This document shows positions 48,936 through 59,253 of a stretch of 64,000 nucleotides of DNA, piece after piece; position 1 is the stretch's first letter; each line of letters starts with the position of its first letter. Below the pieces are notes generated by a model that saw nothing but the letters and a program-made list of their open reading frames with translations, was not told the DNA's origin and did not search any database. The position numbers were made by a program, and so were the translations under genes. The stretch covers positions 16,447,040-16,511,039 of the forward strand of contig CM030705.1 in assembly GCA_017979445.1 (NCBI GenBank). Reading direction: 5' to 3'. This DNA is from Akebia trifoliata. Taxonomy: Eukaryota > Streptophyta > Magnoliopsida > Ranunculales > Lardizabalaceae.

Positions 48936-50721
48936 TGAAAGCGCCATCGATCTGCGGCGTGCGCGGATCCACTTTTGACCCTTGAGATTTTGGAGTCGCC
49001 ACCTAATTATTATGGTCTAGGAACCGATCAATGACTCTAAACAGATAAAGGACTAATCTAGAACAGAAAAAACTGAATTCGGGGATCATGTTACGGGGTT
49101 GGAAAGTGTTAGGTACCAGTCCCGCCCCGCCAGCCGGTCTCTACTAATTTTTCAAATAAATTACATTGCTAAAAAAAAATCTAGATAATAATAAAATAAA
49201 AAATAAGAAGTTATACCTTTCCGATAGCAAAGACTTTGTTCCCTCAGATCCGACAAAAATTACTCCTTGTACCGTAATTCTTGCTTCGTTCTGTCTCCGG
49301 ATTTGATTTCCGATCTCCGAGGCAAGGTATCTCTTCTTTCTTGGATCTGAATTCTTCGAGTTTGTTAATGGATTTTGGGGTGTTCTTGAAGGGCTTTTAG
49401 GTGTTTTTTAGGCTAAAATCGAAGAAGGGATGTTAGGTAAGGAGTTGGGGCTCCTAAACTAGGGTTTATGGGAAGTTAGGGGGGTTTTTAGACCTACTTC
49501 TCTTAGGATTTATGATTTTATATGAAAATAGGGTGTGAGCACCCCTATTTATAGATTTTTTTAGGGGTTGATTTTTATGGAGTTAGTGTTTAATTAGAGT
49601 TCTTTTAATTAGAATTGTGTTTTAGTTAAACTTGTTTTAGGTAGAGTTGTGTTTTAATTAGAATTGTTTTAGGTGGAGTTGTGTTTTAGTTAGAACTCTA
49701 TTAGATTGAGTTATTATTTAATTAGAACTCTATTAAATAGAGTTATTATTTAATTAGAACTCTATTAGGATTTTGACTTTTGGTCTTATTTGATTGACTT
49801 TTAATATTTTGACTTTAATCTTAATTGATTGACTTTTAATATCTTGACTTTAGTCTTGCTTAATTGACTTTAATTTTGACTTTAGTCTTACTTGATTGAC
49901 TTTAATATCTTGATTTTAGTCTTGCTTGATTGACTTTAAATTTTTGGAACACCCCCCTCTATTATATCTTTAATTCTTTGGACCCCCAAATGGAGGGGTC
50001 CTTAAAGAAATATCTCACGAACCCTCAACAATTTTACTTGAAAGCCCGATTGATTGATTTTTTTAATTCATAATTTTAAATTAATTTTATTAATGTTTCA
50101 CTTTAATTATTTAATATTTTATTTATTAATTTCAAAATTTTTAATTATGAAAATTGTGAAATTACCGTTTTGCCCACGGAGAGGACTTTTCACGTTTTAA
50201 GTCGGTTTTTAATGTTCTAGGATGTTTTAGAATCAATTTTTCGTAAGGAATTCAATGGAACTATTGGTTTGTATCATTTCTGAAGTTTTTTTGTGTGAAA
50301 TGATCTTGAACTTTATGAGGGGCATTTTCGTAATTTTGTTAAATTCTGTTAAAATTGGCGAAATAATTTATTTGGTTTCGATTTGTTGTTTTATGTGTTT
50401 GAATGAGTTTTCCTAATTGTAACGTAGGCTCCAGGGTTGTTTTGATGTTATGAGTATTTTGATAATTTGATCAATTTTTAGCGATTTTTATCGTGAAGCT
50501 TCTTTTCGTTTGCAAGATGATGATTTCTATGTTTCCAGAGTCGTATTTTCCTAGTGTAGCGTGATTTCTAAGGTTTTGTCAGTTCGAGATACCTCATCCG
50601 GATTTCTGAAACACATCTGATAACAAAATAAAGCAATGGAATACACATCCATTATTGAGAATCATTGCAGTCGGGTTGACGAGTTGATTAATCAGGCGGA
50701 TGCAAAAATGGGGTGTCTACA
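48936..50721 (-). repeat. A2 5' LTR
   Basis: 1786 bp, TGTAGACACCCC to gctttca on minus. TATA box tataaatag at complement 49545-49553, with W-box-rich subrepeats (agtcaa type) upstream in sense, that is at about 49780-49940. Confidence 0.9.
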
Positions 50722-50875
50722 CTCTCCGTCGATATTTTCTTCCAAATCTCGCCATTTAATTTTCTCGAGATATGAGTTGAAAATCCGGGGTGTTACATTG
50801 ATAATAGGAAAACAGGTCAATATAGTTGACTTAATTCCTAGATATACGTAATAAATTTCTTGACGTTACATTTTA

Positions 50876-51960
50876 ACTCTTTTTTCATGGTATCCATTCA
50901 CTTAGAAGAGTCATTATTTTTCATTTCTTAAAAAAACGTAATCTGATCTTTATTTATCCTAATATCATAATTAGATTCCTATAAATACATATCGTAATCA
51001 TCTAAAATTGTAGGTCTCATTTTTCTAAGAGATCTTCTTAGAACTACTAGCAATGAATCTTCGATCATAATGGTTGAGTTCTGATGGAGTGGTGAGCCAA
51101 CTTATTCTAATTGTTGTCCATTCTCCTCAATGGTAGGATATACACTTGTATTTCTTCAATAGTTATTTTACGTGGTTCTACACTCCCACTAATTTATCAA
51201 TTTTCTAGGAATCTAGTATTTTCGATTTCAACTATTCTCATATTATGATTAGGACAGTAGAATTTGTATCATTTATACTTTTCTAGATAACTAATAAAAT
51301 ATCTAGAAATGGTCTTGGAATCTAATGTTTTTTTCTGTAGATTGTAGATCCTTTCTTCCATTGGATAATCTCAAACATGTAAATGTTTTAAATTAGGTTT
51401 TCTACCAATCCATAACTCGGAAGGAGTTTTGAAAACTATCTTACTATGAATCCTATTTAAGATATACATAGCGGTATTTAATGCTTCTTCCCACAAAAAT
51501 TCTAAAACTGCTGAATGACTTAACATACTCCTAACCATATCCATAAGTGTATGATTACGCCTTTCAACCACACCATTCGGCTGAGGCGTGATAAGTATTG
51601 TGTACTATACACAAATACTTAACTTTTCTAAGAGTTTGACAAATGGATCAAGATTTTGGTCAGATTTATTAAATTATAGTATTCACCCCTCTATTTGACC
51701 TAATTATTTTAACTGTCTTATCTTACTATCTTTCTACCTCAGTTATAAATATTTGGAGTATATTTATAGATTAAGATTTTTCATGTATCAGATAAACATA
51801 ATTATACCTAGAGAGATCATCTATAATGGTGATGAAGTATCTTTCTCTACTTAGATATGCAATAGGAAATGACTCACAAATGTCAATGTGTATGATCTCA
51901 AGAAGTTATTTACTTCTTGTAGATTCTTTAATCACCACAAACACAAATCGTTTCCCTTCT
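50876..51960 (-). pseudogene. Copia integrase fragment
   Basis: Minus-strand signatures in order: EIIHIDICESFP (first catalytic Asp, codon near 51882-51884), RYFITIIDDLSRYNYVYLIHEKS, RSNRGVN (second Asp changed to Asn), [15 protein letters not shown] (catalytic Glu in the ERRN box), [38 protein letters not shown], then the Pro-rich linker towards RT ending in a SKWI-like motif near 50890. The open stretch 51371-51571 is the longest piece. D interrupts it at 50870. Stops and the lost Asp make it non-functional. Confidence 0.88.
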
Positions 51961-52530
51961 AGTCTCAATCTCGTATTTTCCTGAATGCACATACTAGTCA
52001 ACTCGTTCACGTCCCACTTTTCCTAATTAGTGTTGTAGTGAATCTTAAAGGGACTAAACTAAGTTGAGAATAAATTATATTATGAATGAATCATCCATGC
52101 TTATTTCTAATGCCCTAAGTTTCGCAATTTTGTTAGTCATGTTAAGAATATGATCTTGAATTCCTTACACCCCATTGTACTTTATAGTCGTCAATTCAGC
52201 CATCAAAGTACCCGCAAGTGACTTTTCAATAGATTTGAACTTTTTTTCATACCCTTCAGATACTATTATGCACTATCAATCGAAGGTAGGGATGTCTTGA
52301 TGTTATTAGTGATCGTCATCCTCATAAACATCAAATTGAGTCTATTCAATTTTTCTCAAACAAGAAGTAAATTCTCCTACTCTATTGTACTGTTCTTAGT
52401 GAGATCCGTAAGTTTCGTAAAAATGTGTGTTAAGTCAAGATCTTGAACACCTAGAGTCAATTAGATATGCTTATACCATTCTGAAAATTTTGATCTTATA
52501 AGGATCGGGACAGTAGAGGCATAAAAATGT
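51961..52530 (-). pseudogene. Copia gag fragment
   Basis: Minus-strand pieces in several frames match Copia gag: EWYKHI near the start, NRLNLMFMRMTITNNI, LRVL-like and ITKLRNLG-like segments, then FKIHYNT and WDVNELTSMCIQENTRLRLEG. It passes with almost no gap into the integrase, so the zinc knuckle, protease and integrase zinc domain are deleted. Non-functional. Confidence 0.75.
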
Positions 52531-54020
52531 AATGTACCAAGAACTTGAAATTAAATAATGACAATGTTCTAATAAGTGTATTGAGTTTTATTTGATAATG
52601 ATGAATTTATTAATATCACCTAAATTTATCCTTTGGGTAAAAATATGTATATTTATTGTTCATTCATATTTAGGGTAACAAACTAATTAGGTTATTCTAT
52701 AAGGCTAACATAATTTATTCAGTTAATATTGTTACTTTTGGATATCAAATCCTAGTTCTGTTAAATTCATATAAATTTTATTATCTTACCCAGATTTCAA
52801 TTAGTTAAATAAATTCTCCTTTAGGTTGATCACATTTATCTAATTGAGTCTATAATTGTAAATAGTATTATTCTTTAATATTATCATGATAACCAAAATT
52901 TAATTCAATTAGATATTTCATAAATTTTACTAGTTTAGGTCACTTTGACAACTACAAAATTAATAAAATTTATGTATATATAAATTAATCAATAATTTTT
53001 ACTAAACCTTTAGGTTACTCTCCAAGAGATGCCAATATTAACATAAAACTCTTATAAGTATAGGGTCACAACTATGGAAATTTAATGAGTAATACACTTT
53101 AAAACAATGGCAACATTGTAACATAATCAAAATAACAATAATTGAGAATCAAGAAACTAAAAATATTGATAATTCCAAATTGAAATATTATAAGATTTAT
53201 GAAGAGTAATGTAAATTGTGAATTGAAAATCTAGAACTTTATGATTTTCAAAATCTAAAATTTATGGGTTTGATGATACCTAAGTAAAATCGAAATCTGA
53301 AATATATGAGTTTGGAAAAATCCCAGTAAAATCGAAAAATCTGAAATATATTGGTTTGAAGAAAACCCAAGTAAAATCTAAAATATACAGGCTTGGAAAA
53401 ATCCAAGTAAAATCAAAAAATCTAAAATCTATGTATGATTTCAAAAACTGAAAAATCTAAGATGTATGAATATGATTTCAAAATTGAAAATTTGAAATCT
53501 ATGAGTATGATATCAAAAATCGAAAGTCTAAAATCTATGAATATGATATCAAAAATAAAAAATTGTAATATACAATTATGAATTCAAAATTTGAGAATCT
53601 GAGTATGAATTCAAAATTGAAAATCTATTATCTATAAATATGATATCAAAAACAAAAATTTATAATCTATAAAAATGAATTCAAAAATTGAGAATATGAA
53701 ATCTATAAATATGAATTCAAAATAAATCTATAAATATGAACTCAAAAATTGAAATTTTGAAATCTATAAGTATGAATTCAAAATCGAAAAGCTGTAATAG
53801 AAAAATATGAATTCAAAATTGAAAATCTATAATCTATAAATATGAATTCAAAACTTGAAAATCTGAAATCTATAAGTTTGAATTCAAAATAAAAAATTGT
53901 AATATATGGGTATAAATTTAATAACCATAAAGTTTCTACAAGATTTCAAAAGGAGTCCAACGAATATGGAACAATCATGCATAAATAGACTTTAATCCAA
54001 GATATAGAGATTCAAGAACC
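52531..54020. repeat. Copia 5' leader with degenerate AT-rich repeats (53200-53930)
   Basis: From about 53200, units of ~35-45 bp of the kind aatctataaatatgaattc followed by aaaattgaaa recur ~15 times with irregular length. 52531-53200 is plain AT-rich. No coding. Confidence 0.7.
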
Positions 54021-54036
54021 TATGGCTCTGATGCCA
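54021..54036 (-). other. Copia E primer-binding site, initiator-Met tRNA type
   Basis: Minus strand tggcatcagagccata, two bases from the LTR end. It matches the complement of tRNA-iMet (tggtatcagagccatg) with two differences. Confidence 0.8.
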
Positions 54037-54038
54037 AA

Positions 54039-54609
54039 TGTTAGATTTAAAACATTTAAAATTTTATTCAGATAACTATTATTATATAAATTCCAAAAAT
54101 AAAAAATCATTCATATATCTCAAGAAACATATTCATGTTCCTAAGAATCAAAGTTCATAAGGGAAATCGATGGTCTAAGATTATGTTGGAGGTGGGCCTT
54201 TCACAATCCACAAGCCAATGAATCGATGTGTACAAGTCTCCAATCGAGTTCCTTAATTTCTAGACTCACCTTCTCTCTCCTCTCTATGTTGGATCGGCTA
54301 AAGTACCAATGATTGATGGAGATCACTATAATTCAAAATCCTATAAAGTATGTTGTGCGTCTCTTTCTCTTATATTATGGAGGTGCCAATCCACTTAAAT
54401 AGATGAAGATAAAGGGGCTTAGATATCCTCTTTTAGTAGAATTCTTATCTATCAAGGTTTCCTACTAAAACTTAAAGAGTGAATTTCTAATTATAATTAT
54501 ACTGAGAATTATGGTTTATTATTGACATTTTTGATATATAGAATTCTTGTCCAAATAAATTACTAAAAATATGTAAGTCAATGGGCCATACGATTATTGG
54601 GTTCTAACA
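54039..54609 (-). repeat. Copia E 5' LTR
   Basis: 571 bp. Minus strand runs TGTTAGAACCC to aaatctaaca, a normal Copia LTR size. The outer flank is ggaaa (54610-54614); its partner lies left of the window. Confidence 0.85.
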
Positions 54610-54625
54610 GGAAAAACTAAAACAA

Positions 54626-54742
54626 GGTCGATAATTTTTATTTTTGCGTTCAATATTTTTATTGTTGAGATTGACATTTTTTTTTAATTATTGTCGACCT
54701 TGACAATAAAAATATTAAACTTAAAAATAAAAATTGTCGACC
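54626..54742. repeat. Small foldback element
   Basis: Arms ggtcgataatttttattttt (54626) and aaaaataaaaattgtcgacc (ends 54742) pair over ~45 bases with mismatches around a short T-rich loop. Possibly a minimal MITE or a stem-loop remnant. Confidence 0.6.
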
Positions 54743-55795
54743 TCGACGTTGTAAAACCCACTTGCTTTCATTTTTTTTTAAGTTTTTCCAACTAAAATGC
54801 ATGGAAAGATCAACTTAAAACTTGACATAACGACTTCTATAGAAGATTTCAAACCAAAAGAACCATCTTGATTGATTTTCTTCTAAAAAAGAAGCAAAAC
54901 AATATAAAAAAAACACCATAATTTTTTACATACATCTTCAAAATACTTGAAAAAAATGACAAAAAAAAAATCCTTGAATATGGTTTCGTTTTCCTTCATA
55001 AATTTTTTTCATCGAAATGGAGTCTTCAAAACTTGACCGGATGCTAAAAATCCAATTTGTTTTAACAAAAATGATGAGTTTGAATGGTTGGGGAAATTTC
55101 AACATTTCAATCGTGAGAAATATCTAGAGTAAAGTTCAAGGACTATTTTTGAAAGAGGGATTTACTATTGACTATTTGGATAACCCGCAAAAGTTAAGGA
55201 CTAAATTGAAAGAAAAGTTAGCGTCAAGGACTATTGAGTAACTTTCCCAAATAATAACTTGTACTTTGATTTTATAACATGTGTAGTAATTGCTTAATAG
55301 CATAGTAATGTCACATTGCTTAAGTAATCATAATCAAATTTACCCTAATGCAATGGATTAGGAAAAGAGCACTTCACAACCATCAACATCATTAATATTA
55401 GAGAGCTTCTATTGGCATCCTAACTTTTTCTTATTCCATCCCAATTAAAAATAAATAAAATAATGGTAATTAAATAAGTAAAATTGGGGTGTCATTAGAG
55501 CTCTCTTTTACTTTTGTTAGATTTCTATTCTATTTTTAGGTATTGAGTTTTATATGAGCCAAATCCTAATTGTAAATTAGGGCTGCAACTTGTGCTAGTT
55601 GGCTCTAACTCAATTCGATTTATGGGTGAGCCTGGTCTAAGTTATATAGGAAATGAGTTGAGTCTTAGTTAGAATATCTCTATCCAATCTCAATTTGGGT
55701 TGAACTCAGGCGGTTTGAGGGATCGAGCAACCCGAACCCAATGTCTTTACAGTAATATACAAATATTTTTATAGTTATTATATATATATATATAT
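54743..55795. other. Intergenic AT-rich DNA, nothing recognised
   Basis: No ORF, RNA gene or repeat with recognisable ends. A (TA)n tract at 55778-55795 precedes the MITE array. Confidence 0.5.
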
Positions 55796-56162
55796 GGGTC
55801 CCTATCCGTGGCCAACAGTTTGGCAAACATTTTGGCAAACACTTTTTCAAAACATGGGTTAGAGGTCTTGGAATGGGCTGATTTTTGGTGAGGATGATCT
55901 CTACGGTGAGGAGATCATCCTCACCAAAAATCAGCTCATTCCAAAACTTATAGCCCCATTTTACAAGTTGAAAAATCGTGAACCGTCCATTTTTTGTAAA
56001 CCATTTTTGATGAGGTTAGAAGTTTTGGAATGGGCTGATTTTTGGTGATGATGATCTCCTCACCATAGAGATCATCCTCACCAAAAATCAGCCCATTCCA
56101 AGACCTCTAACCCATGTTTTGAAAAATGTGTTTGCCAAACTGTTGGCCATTGAAAGCTACTC
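55796..56162. repeat. Palindromic MITE, unit 1 (gggtcc/ggccaac type)
   Basis: Terminal inverted repeats read ggccaacagtttggcaaaca and its complement tgtttgccaaactgttggcc. Inside are two complete hairpins built on ttttggaatgggctgattttt...aaaaatcagcccattccaaa. The linker carries aaccgtccattttttg. Flanked by (TA)n, consistent with a TA target. No ORF. Confidence 0.9.
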
Positions 56163-56180
56163 TATATATATATATATATA

Positions 56181-56561
56181 GGGAAATGTTCAGCACCCTA
56201 AGTTTTACCACACACTTTAACAAACGTTTTTTGTCCTACATGGGTTAGAAGTTTTGGAATGAGCTGATTTTTGGTGAGGATGATCTCTATGATTAGAAGA
56301 TCATCCTCCCCAAAAATCAGCCCATTCCGAAATGTTTAGCCCCATGTTTACACGTTGAAAAATCGTGGACCGTCCATTTTTTGTAAATCAATTTTGATGG
56401 GATTAGAAGTTTTGGAATGAGCTGATTTTTGGTGAGGATGATCTCCTCACCATAGAGATCATCCTCACCAAAAATCAGCTCATTCCGAAACTTCTAACCC
56501 ATGTAAGACAAAACGCGTTTGTTAAAGTGTGTGGTAAAACTAAGGGTGGCGAACGGGACCC
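56181..56561. repeat. Palindromic MITE, unit 2 (ttcagcacccta type)
   Basis: Ends gggaaatgttcagcacccta and ...gggtggcgaacgggaccc. Terminal repeat taagttttaccacacacttt pairs with aaagtgtgtggtaaaactaa. Two internal hairpins as in unit 1; linker tggaccgtcca is itself palindromic. Flanked by (TA)n. Confidence 0.9.
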
Positions 56562-56578
56562 ATATATATATATATATA

Positions 56579-56956
56579 GGGGGGCGTTCAATGGCCAACT
56601 TTTTGGCAAACTTTTTGGCAAAACATTTTTCAAAACATGAGTTAGAGGTTTTGGAATGGGCTGATTTTTGGTGAGGATGATCTCTACGGTGAGGAGATCA
56701 TCCTCACCAAAAATCAGCTCATTCCAAAACTTCTAACCCATATTTACAAGCTAAAAAATCGTGGACCGTCCATTTTTTGTAAACTGTTTTTGATGGGGTT
56801 AGAAGTTTTGGAATGGGCTGATTTTTGGTGAGGATGATCTCCTCATTGTAGAGATCATCCTCACCAAAAATCAGCCCATTCCAAAACCTCTAACCTATGT
56901 TTTGAAAAATGTTTTGCCAAAAAGTTTGCTAAAAAGTTTGCCCTTGATCGCTACCC
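56579..56956. repeat. Palindromic MITE, unit 3 (ggccaac type)
   Basis: Begins ggggggcgttcaatggccaa and ends gcccttgatcgctaccc. Arms of the cttttttggcaaac type, two internal hairpins, linker tggaccgtcca. Flanked by (TA)n. Confidence 0.9.
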
Positions 56957-56966
56957 ATATATATAT

Positions 56967-57347
56967 GGGAAATGTTCAGCACCCTAAGTTTTACCACACA
57001 CTTTAACAAACGTTTTTTGTCCTACATGGGTTAGAAGTTTTGGAATGGGCTGATTTTTGGTGAGGATGATCTCTATGATTAGAATATCATCCTCCCCAAA
57101 AATCAGCCCATTCCGAAATGTTTAGCTCCATGTTTACATGTTGAAAAATTATGAACCGTCCATTTTTTGTAAATCATTTTTGATGGGGTTAGAAGTTTTG
57201 GAATGAGCTGATTTTTGGTGAGGATGATCTCCTCACCATAGAGATCATCCTCACAAAAAATCAGCCCATTCCAAAATTTCTAACTCATGTAAGACAAAAC
57301 ACGTTTGTTAAAGTGTGTGGTAAAACTTAGGGTGCTGAACGGGACCC
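56967..57347. repeat. Palindromic MITE, unit 4 (ttcagcacccta type)
   Basis: gggaaatgttcagcacccta to agggtgctgaacgggaccc. Same orientation and layout as unit 2, with scattered differences. Confidence 0.9.
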
Positions 57348-57358
57348 TATATATATAT

Positions 57359-57740
57359 GGGTCCCGTTCACCACCCTTAGTTTTACCACACACTTTAACA
57401 AACGCGTTTTGTCTTACATGGGTTAGAAGTTTCGGAATGAGCTGATTTTTGGTGAGGATGATCTCTATGATGAGGAGATCATCCTCACCAAAAATCAGCT
57501 CATTCCAAAACTTCTAACCCCATCAAAATTGATTTACAAAAAATGGACGGTCCACGATTTTTCAACGTGTAAACATGGGGCTAAACATTTCGGAATGGGC
57601 TGATTTTTGGGGATGATGATCTTCTAATCATAGAGATCATCCTCACAAAAAATCAGCTCATTCCAAAACTTCTAACTCATGTAGGACAAAAAAACGTTTG
57701 TTAAAGTGTGTGGTAAAACTTAGGGTGCTGAACATTTCCC
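57359..57740. repeat. Palindromic MITE, unit 5 (reverse of units 2 and 4)
   Basis: gggtcccgttcaccaccctt to agggtgctgaacatttccc, so the asymmetric ends are swapped relative to unit 4. The first internal hairpin spans about 57420-57518 with arms of ~45 bases and few mismatches. Confidence 0.9.
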
Positions 57741-57750
57741 TATATATATA

Positions 57751-58131
57751 GGGTCCCGTTCGGCACCCTAAGTTTTACCACACACTTTAACAAACGCGTT
57801 TTGTCTTACATGGGTTAGAAGTTTCGGAATGAGCTGATTTTTGGTGAGGATGATCTCTATGGTGAGGAGATCATCCTCACCAAAAATCAGCTCATTCCAA
57901 AACTTCTAACCTCATCAAAATTGGTTTACAAAAAATGGACGGTCCACGATTTTTCAACGTGTAAACATGGGGCTAAACATTTCGAAATGGGCTGATTTTT
58001 GGGAAGGATGATCTTCTAATCATAGAGATCATCCTCACCAAAAATCAGCCCATTCCAAAACTTATAACCCATGTAGGACAAAAAACGTTTGTTAAAGTGT
58101 GTGGTAAAACTTAGGGTGCTGAACATTTCCC
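57751..58131. repeat. Palindromic MITE, unit 6 (same orientation as unit 5)
   Basis: gggtcccgttcggcacccta to agggtgctgaacatttccc. Very similar to unit 5. Followed by (TA)n at 58132-58140. Confidence 0.9.
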
Positions 58132-58141
58132 ATATATATAT

Positions 58142-58200
58142 GGGGGGCGTTCGCTGGCTAATTTTTTGGCGAACGGATTGGCAAACATCTTCAGGCTGTT
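58142..58200. repeat. Partial MITE, unit 7 (ggccaac-type end only)
   Basis: ggggggcgttcgctggctaa then ttttttggcgaacggattggcaaacat resembles the start of unit 3 and then loses similarity. Its other end is not found before the inverted-repeat arm, so it may be truncated or a different terminus. Confidence 0.5.
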
Positions 58201-58290
58201 GGATAAGACGCCAACGGACGTCGTAGATTGAAGGAGAGCCGAATGTGCGCTTAAGTTATAAAGTAATGCATATGTTACAGCGTCATCCTT

Positions 58291-59253
58291 AAATAAATTG
58301 ATATTTATTATTACCTCCCTAACTAATTAAAATCCCAAAAGAACATAACAGAGACGTGTTTCTCTGTCTTCTTCACCTTCGAACAAATCGACCCTCTCTC
58401 TCTCTCGTCTTCTTCTCTCATTCGCTCTCGCTCGTCTGCAACTACCTCTTCACCCTCTCTCTCACTCTCTCTCGCTCGCGACTGCAACTCTCGTTCGCGT
58501 GTGCTGCAACGCCCTCTCGACGAAGACAGGTACACTTGATTTGAAGTGAAAAAATCTGTAATTATTTAATGGGATTTTTTGAAATTGCAAATTACTTCAA
58601 ATGGGGTTCTTGATGTGGTGGCAACTTCAAATGGGATTTTTTCCCATTACAAATCATTTAATGGGGTAACTTCAATGGGGTTTTTTGAAGTTACAAGTTA
58701 CAAAAATCTATAATTATTTTTGAAGTTATAGATTACAAGCACGCTTTGATTTGTATGGAATGGGGTTTTTTTTTTTTTTTTTTGTTTTTTGTTCTCCGAT
58801 TTGATGAAGACCTAAATATTTTTTTTAGAAAAAGCCCTAAATAATTTCCGATTTTTCTTCATCAAATCAATTATTTAGGGTTTAAACCATTTTTGCTCAT
58901 TGGGTCAATGTGCAGAAGAGCATTGTGACTCAACTAACACCTGGGGTTTCCTAAAGAGAGAATGCATCTCAACTAGAAATCACCTGGTTCTTTTGTGTGT
59001 AGGTTTGAAGGAAGGGTGGGCTAAATGTTAACGGAATCAGTAGTCCTGTAAACCAACACATTGGGTTGAGGTGGGTTCTTTTGTGAATCTTGGATTTAGT
59101 TTTTGTTGTCCATTTTTTTTTGTTTTGTACGCCATGATACTAAGCTGCAGTAAACAATGTCTGTAATAATGTTATCAATGGGAAGCCACTAGATTAAAAT
59201 ATTAAATTTTGGATTTCAAATATGTAATCCAAAATATGCTTGTTGGGTATTAG
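58291..59253 (+). repeat. Left arm of a ~0.96-kb inverted repeat
   Basis: Pairs with 63036-64000 at roughly 99% by eye: a handful of substitutions (for example cgacgaag versus cgaagaag at 58520 and ctgcagt versus ctgcggt near 59145) plus a T-run difference near 58770. The match continues to the last base of the window, so the outer limit is unknown. Content looks like a 5' leader exon and an intron. Confidence 0.93.
58355..58529 (+). other. Putative 5' leader exon, CT-rich, with splice donor
   Basis: Pyrimidine-rich (ctctctctctctcgtcttct and similar), as in many plant 5' leaders, ending gaagacag before gtacac, a good donor. A possible acceptor tgtgcag lies at 58909-58915. No start codon with a long frame follows. 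The Arg/Glu-rich ORF on the other strand (58323-58535) is the complement of the CT-run. The mirror copy is at 63762-63935. Confidence 0.45.

Larger units (their letters stand above)
39643..50721 (-). mobile_element. A2: Tat/Ogre-like Gypsy retrotransposon with both LTRs
   Basis: Exact TSD ctctc (39638-39642 and 50722-50726). LTRs 39643-41428 and 48936-50721, both 1786 bp; PBS complement 48916-48934; PPT complement 41429-41441. Minus-strand order: leader (46620-48915), gag with three stops (45219-46619), pol debris (44250-44700), 3' non-coding region with a tandem array (41790-42690). RT and RNase H are missing, much as in A1. The LTRs differ more from each other than those of A1, so A2 is older. 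It is inserted in C5. Confidence 0.92.
21263..50797 (-). mobile_element. C5: solo LTR of a C subfamily, split by C4 and A2
   Basis: Outer ends TGTGGCACCCCG (21263) and ggggtgttaca (50797), with exact TSD ttgat at 21258-21262 and 50798-50802. Own sequence: 21263-21612, 36847-39642 and 50727-50797, ~3.2 kb. Both ends align with C3, but ~38050-39330 does not resemble the other C copies and includes a GC-rich repeat block at 38413-38590. ORFs at 36892-37137, 37499-37699, 38334-38651, 38355-38693 and 38880-39197 lie in it without family signatures. Confidence 0.88.
13828..50870 (-). mobile_element. D: solo LTR of a diverged C-like family, split by later insertions
   Basis: Outer ends are TGTCATGCCCCCG (13828) and tgacgttaca (50870), with an exact TSD tttta at 13823-13827 and 50871-50875. 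D's own sequence is 13828-14259, 15609-16683, 19897-21262 and 50803-50870, about 2.94 kb in total, like a C LTR. Some blocks resemble C, for example the gaccgttgatc block followed by actactatagactgt near 16130-16190. Minus as sense strand is inferred from that resemblance. The remainder is AT-rich DNA with no coding. The ORF at 15753-15944 is a chance frame. Confidence 0.8.
9716..54609 (-). mobile_element. E: Ty1/Copia retrotransposon, host of all nested insertions, 3' end outside window
   Basis: On the minus strand the order is LTR (54039-54609), PBS (54021-54036), leader, gag, integrase, [D insertion], RT, [C2 insertion], RNase H, [C1 insertion]. This is the Copia order PR-IN-RT-RH. Removing D (13828-50870, TSD tttta) and C2 (10122-13080, TSD aaacg/aagcg) restores continuous Copia homology across both joints. 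All frames carry many stops. Between gag and the first integrase Asp, the knuckle, protease and integrase N-terminus seem to be deleted. The 3' LTR must lie left of position 1. Confidence 0.85.

Noticed and set aside
58323..58544. Arg/Glu-rich and Ser/Leu-rich ORFs in the inverted-repeat arms (also 63747-63968)
   Set aside because: They are the two strands of a CT-rich run; the composition reflects ctct/gaga repeats, not coding.
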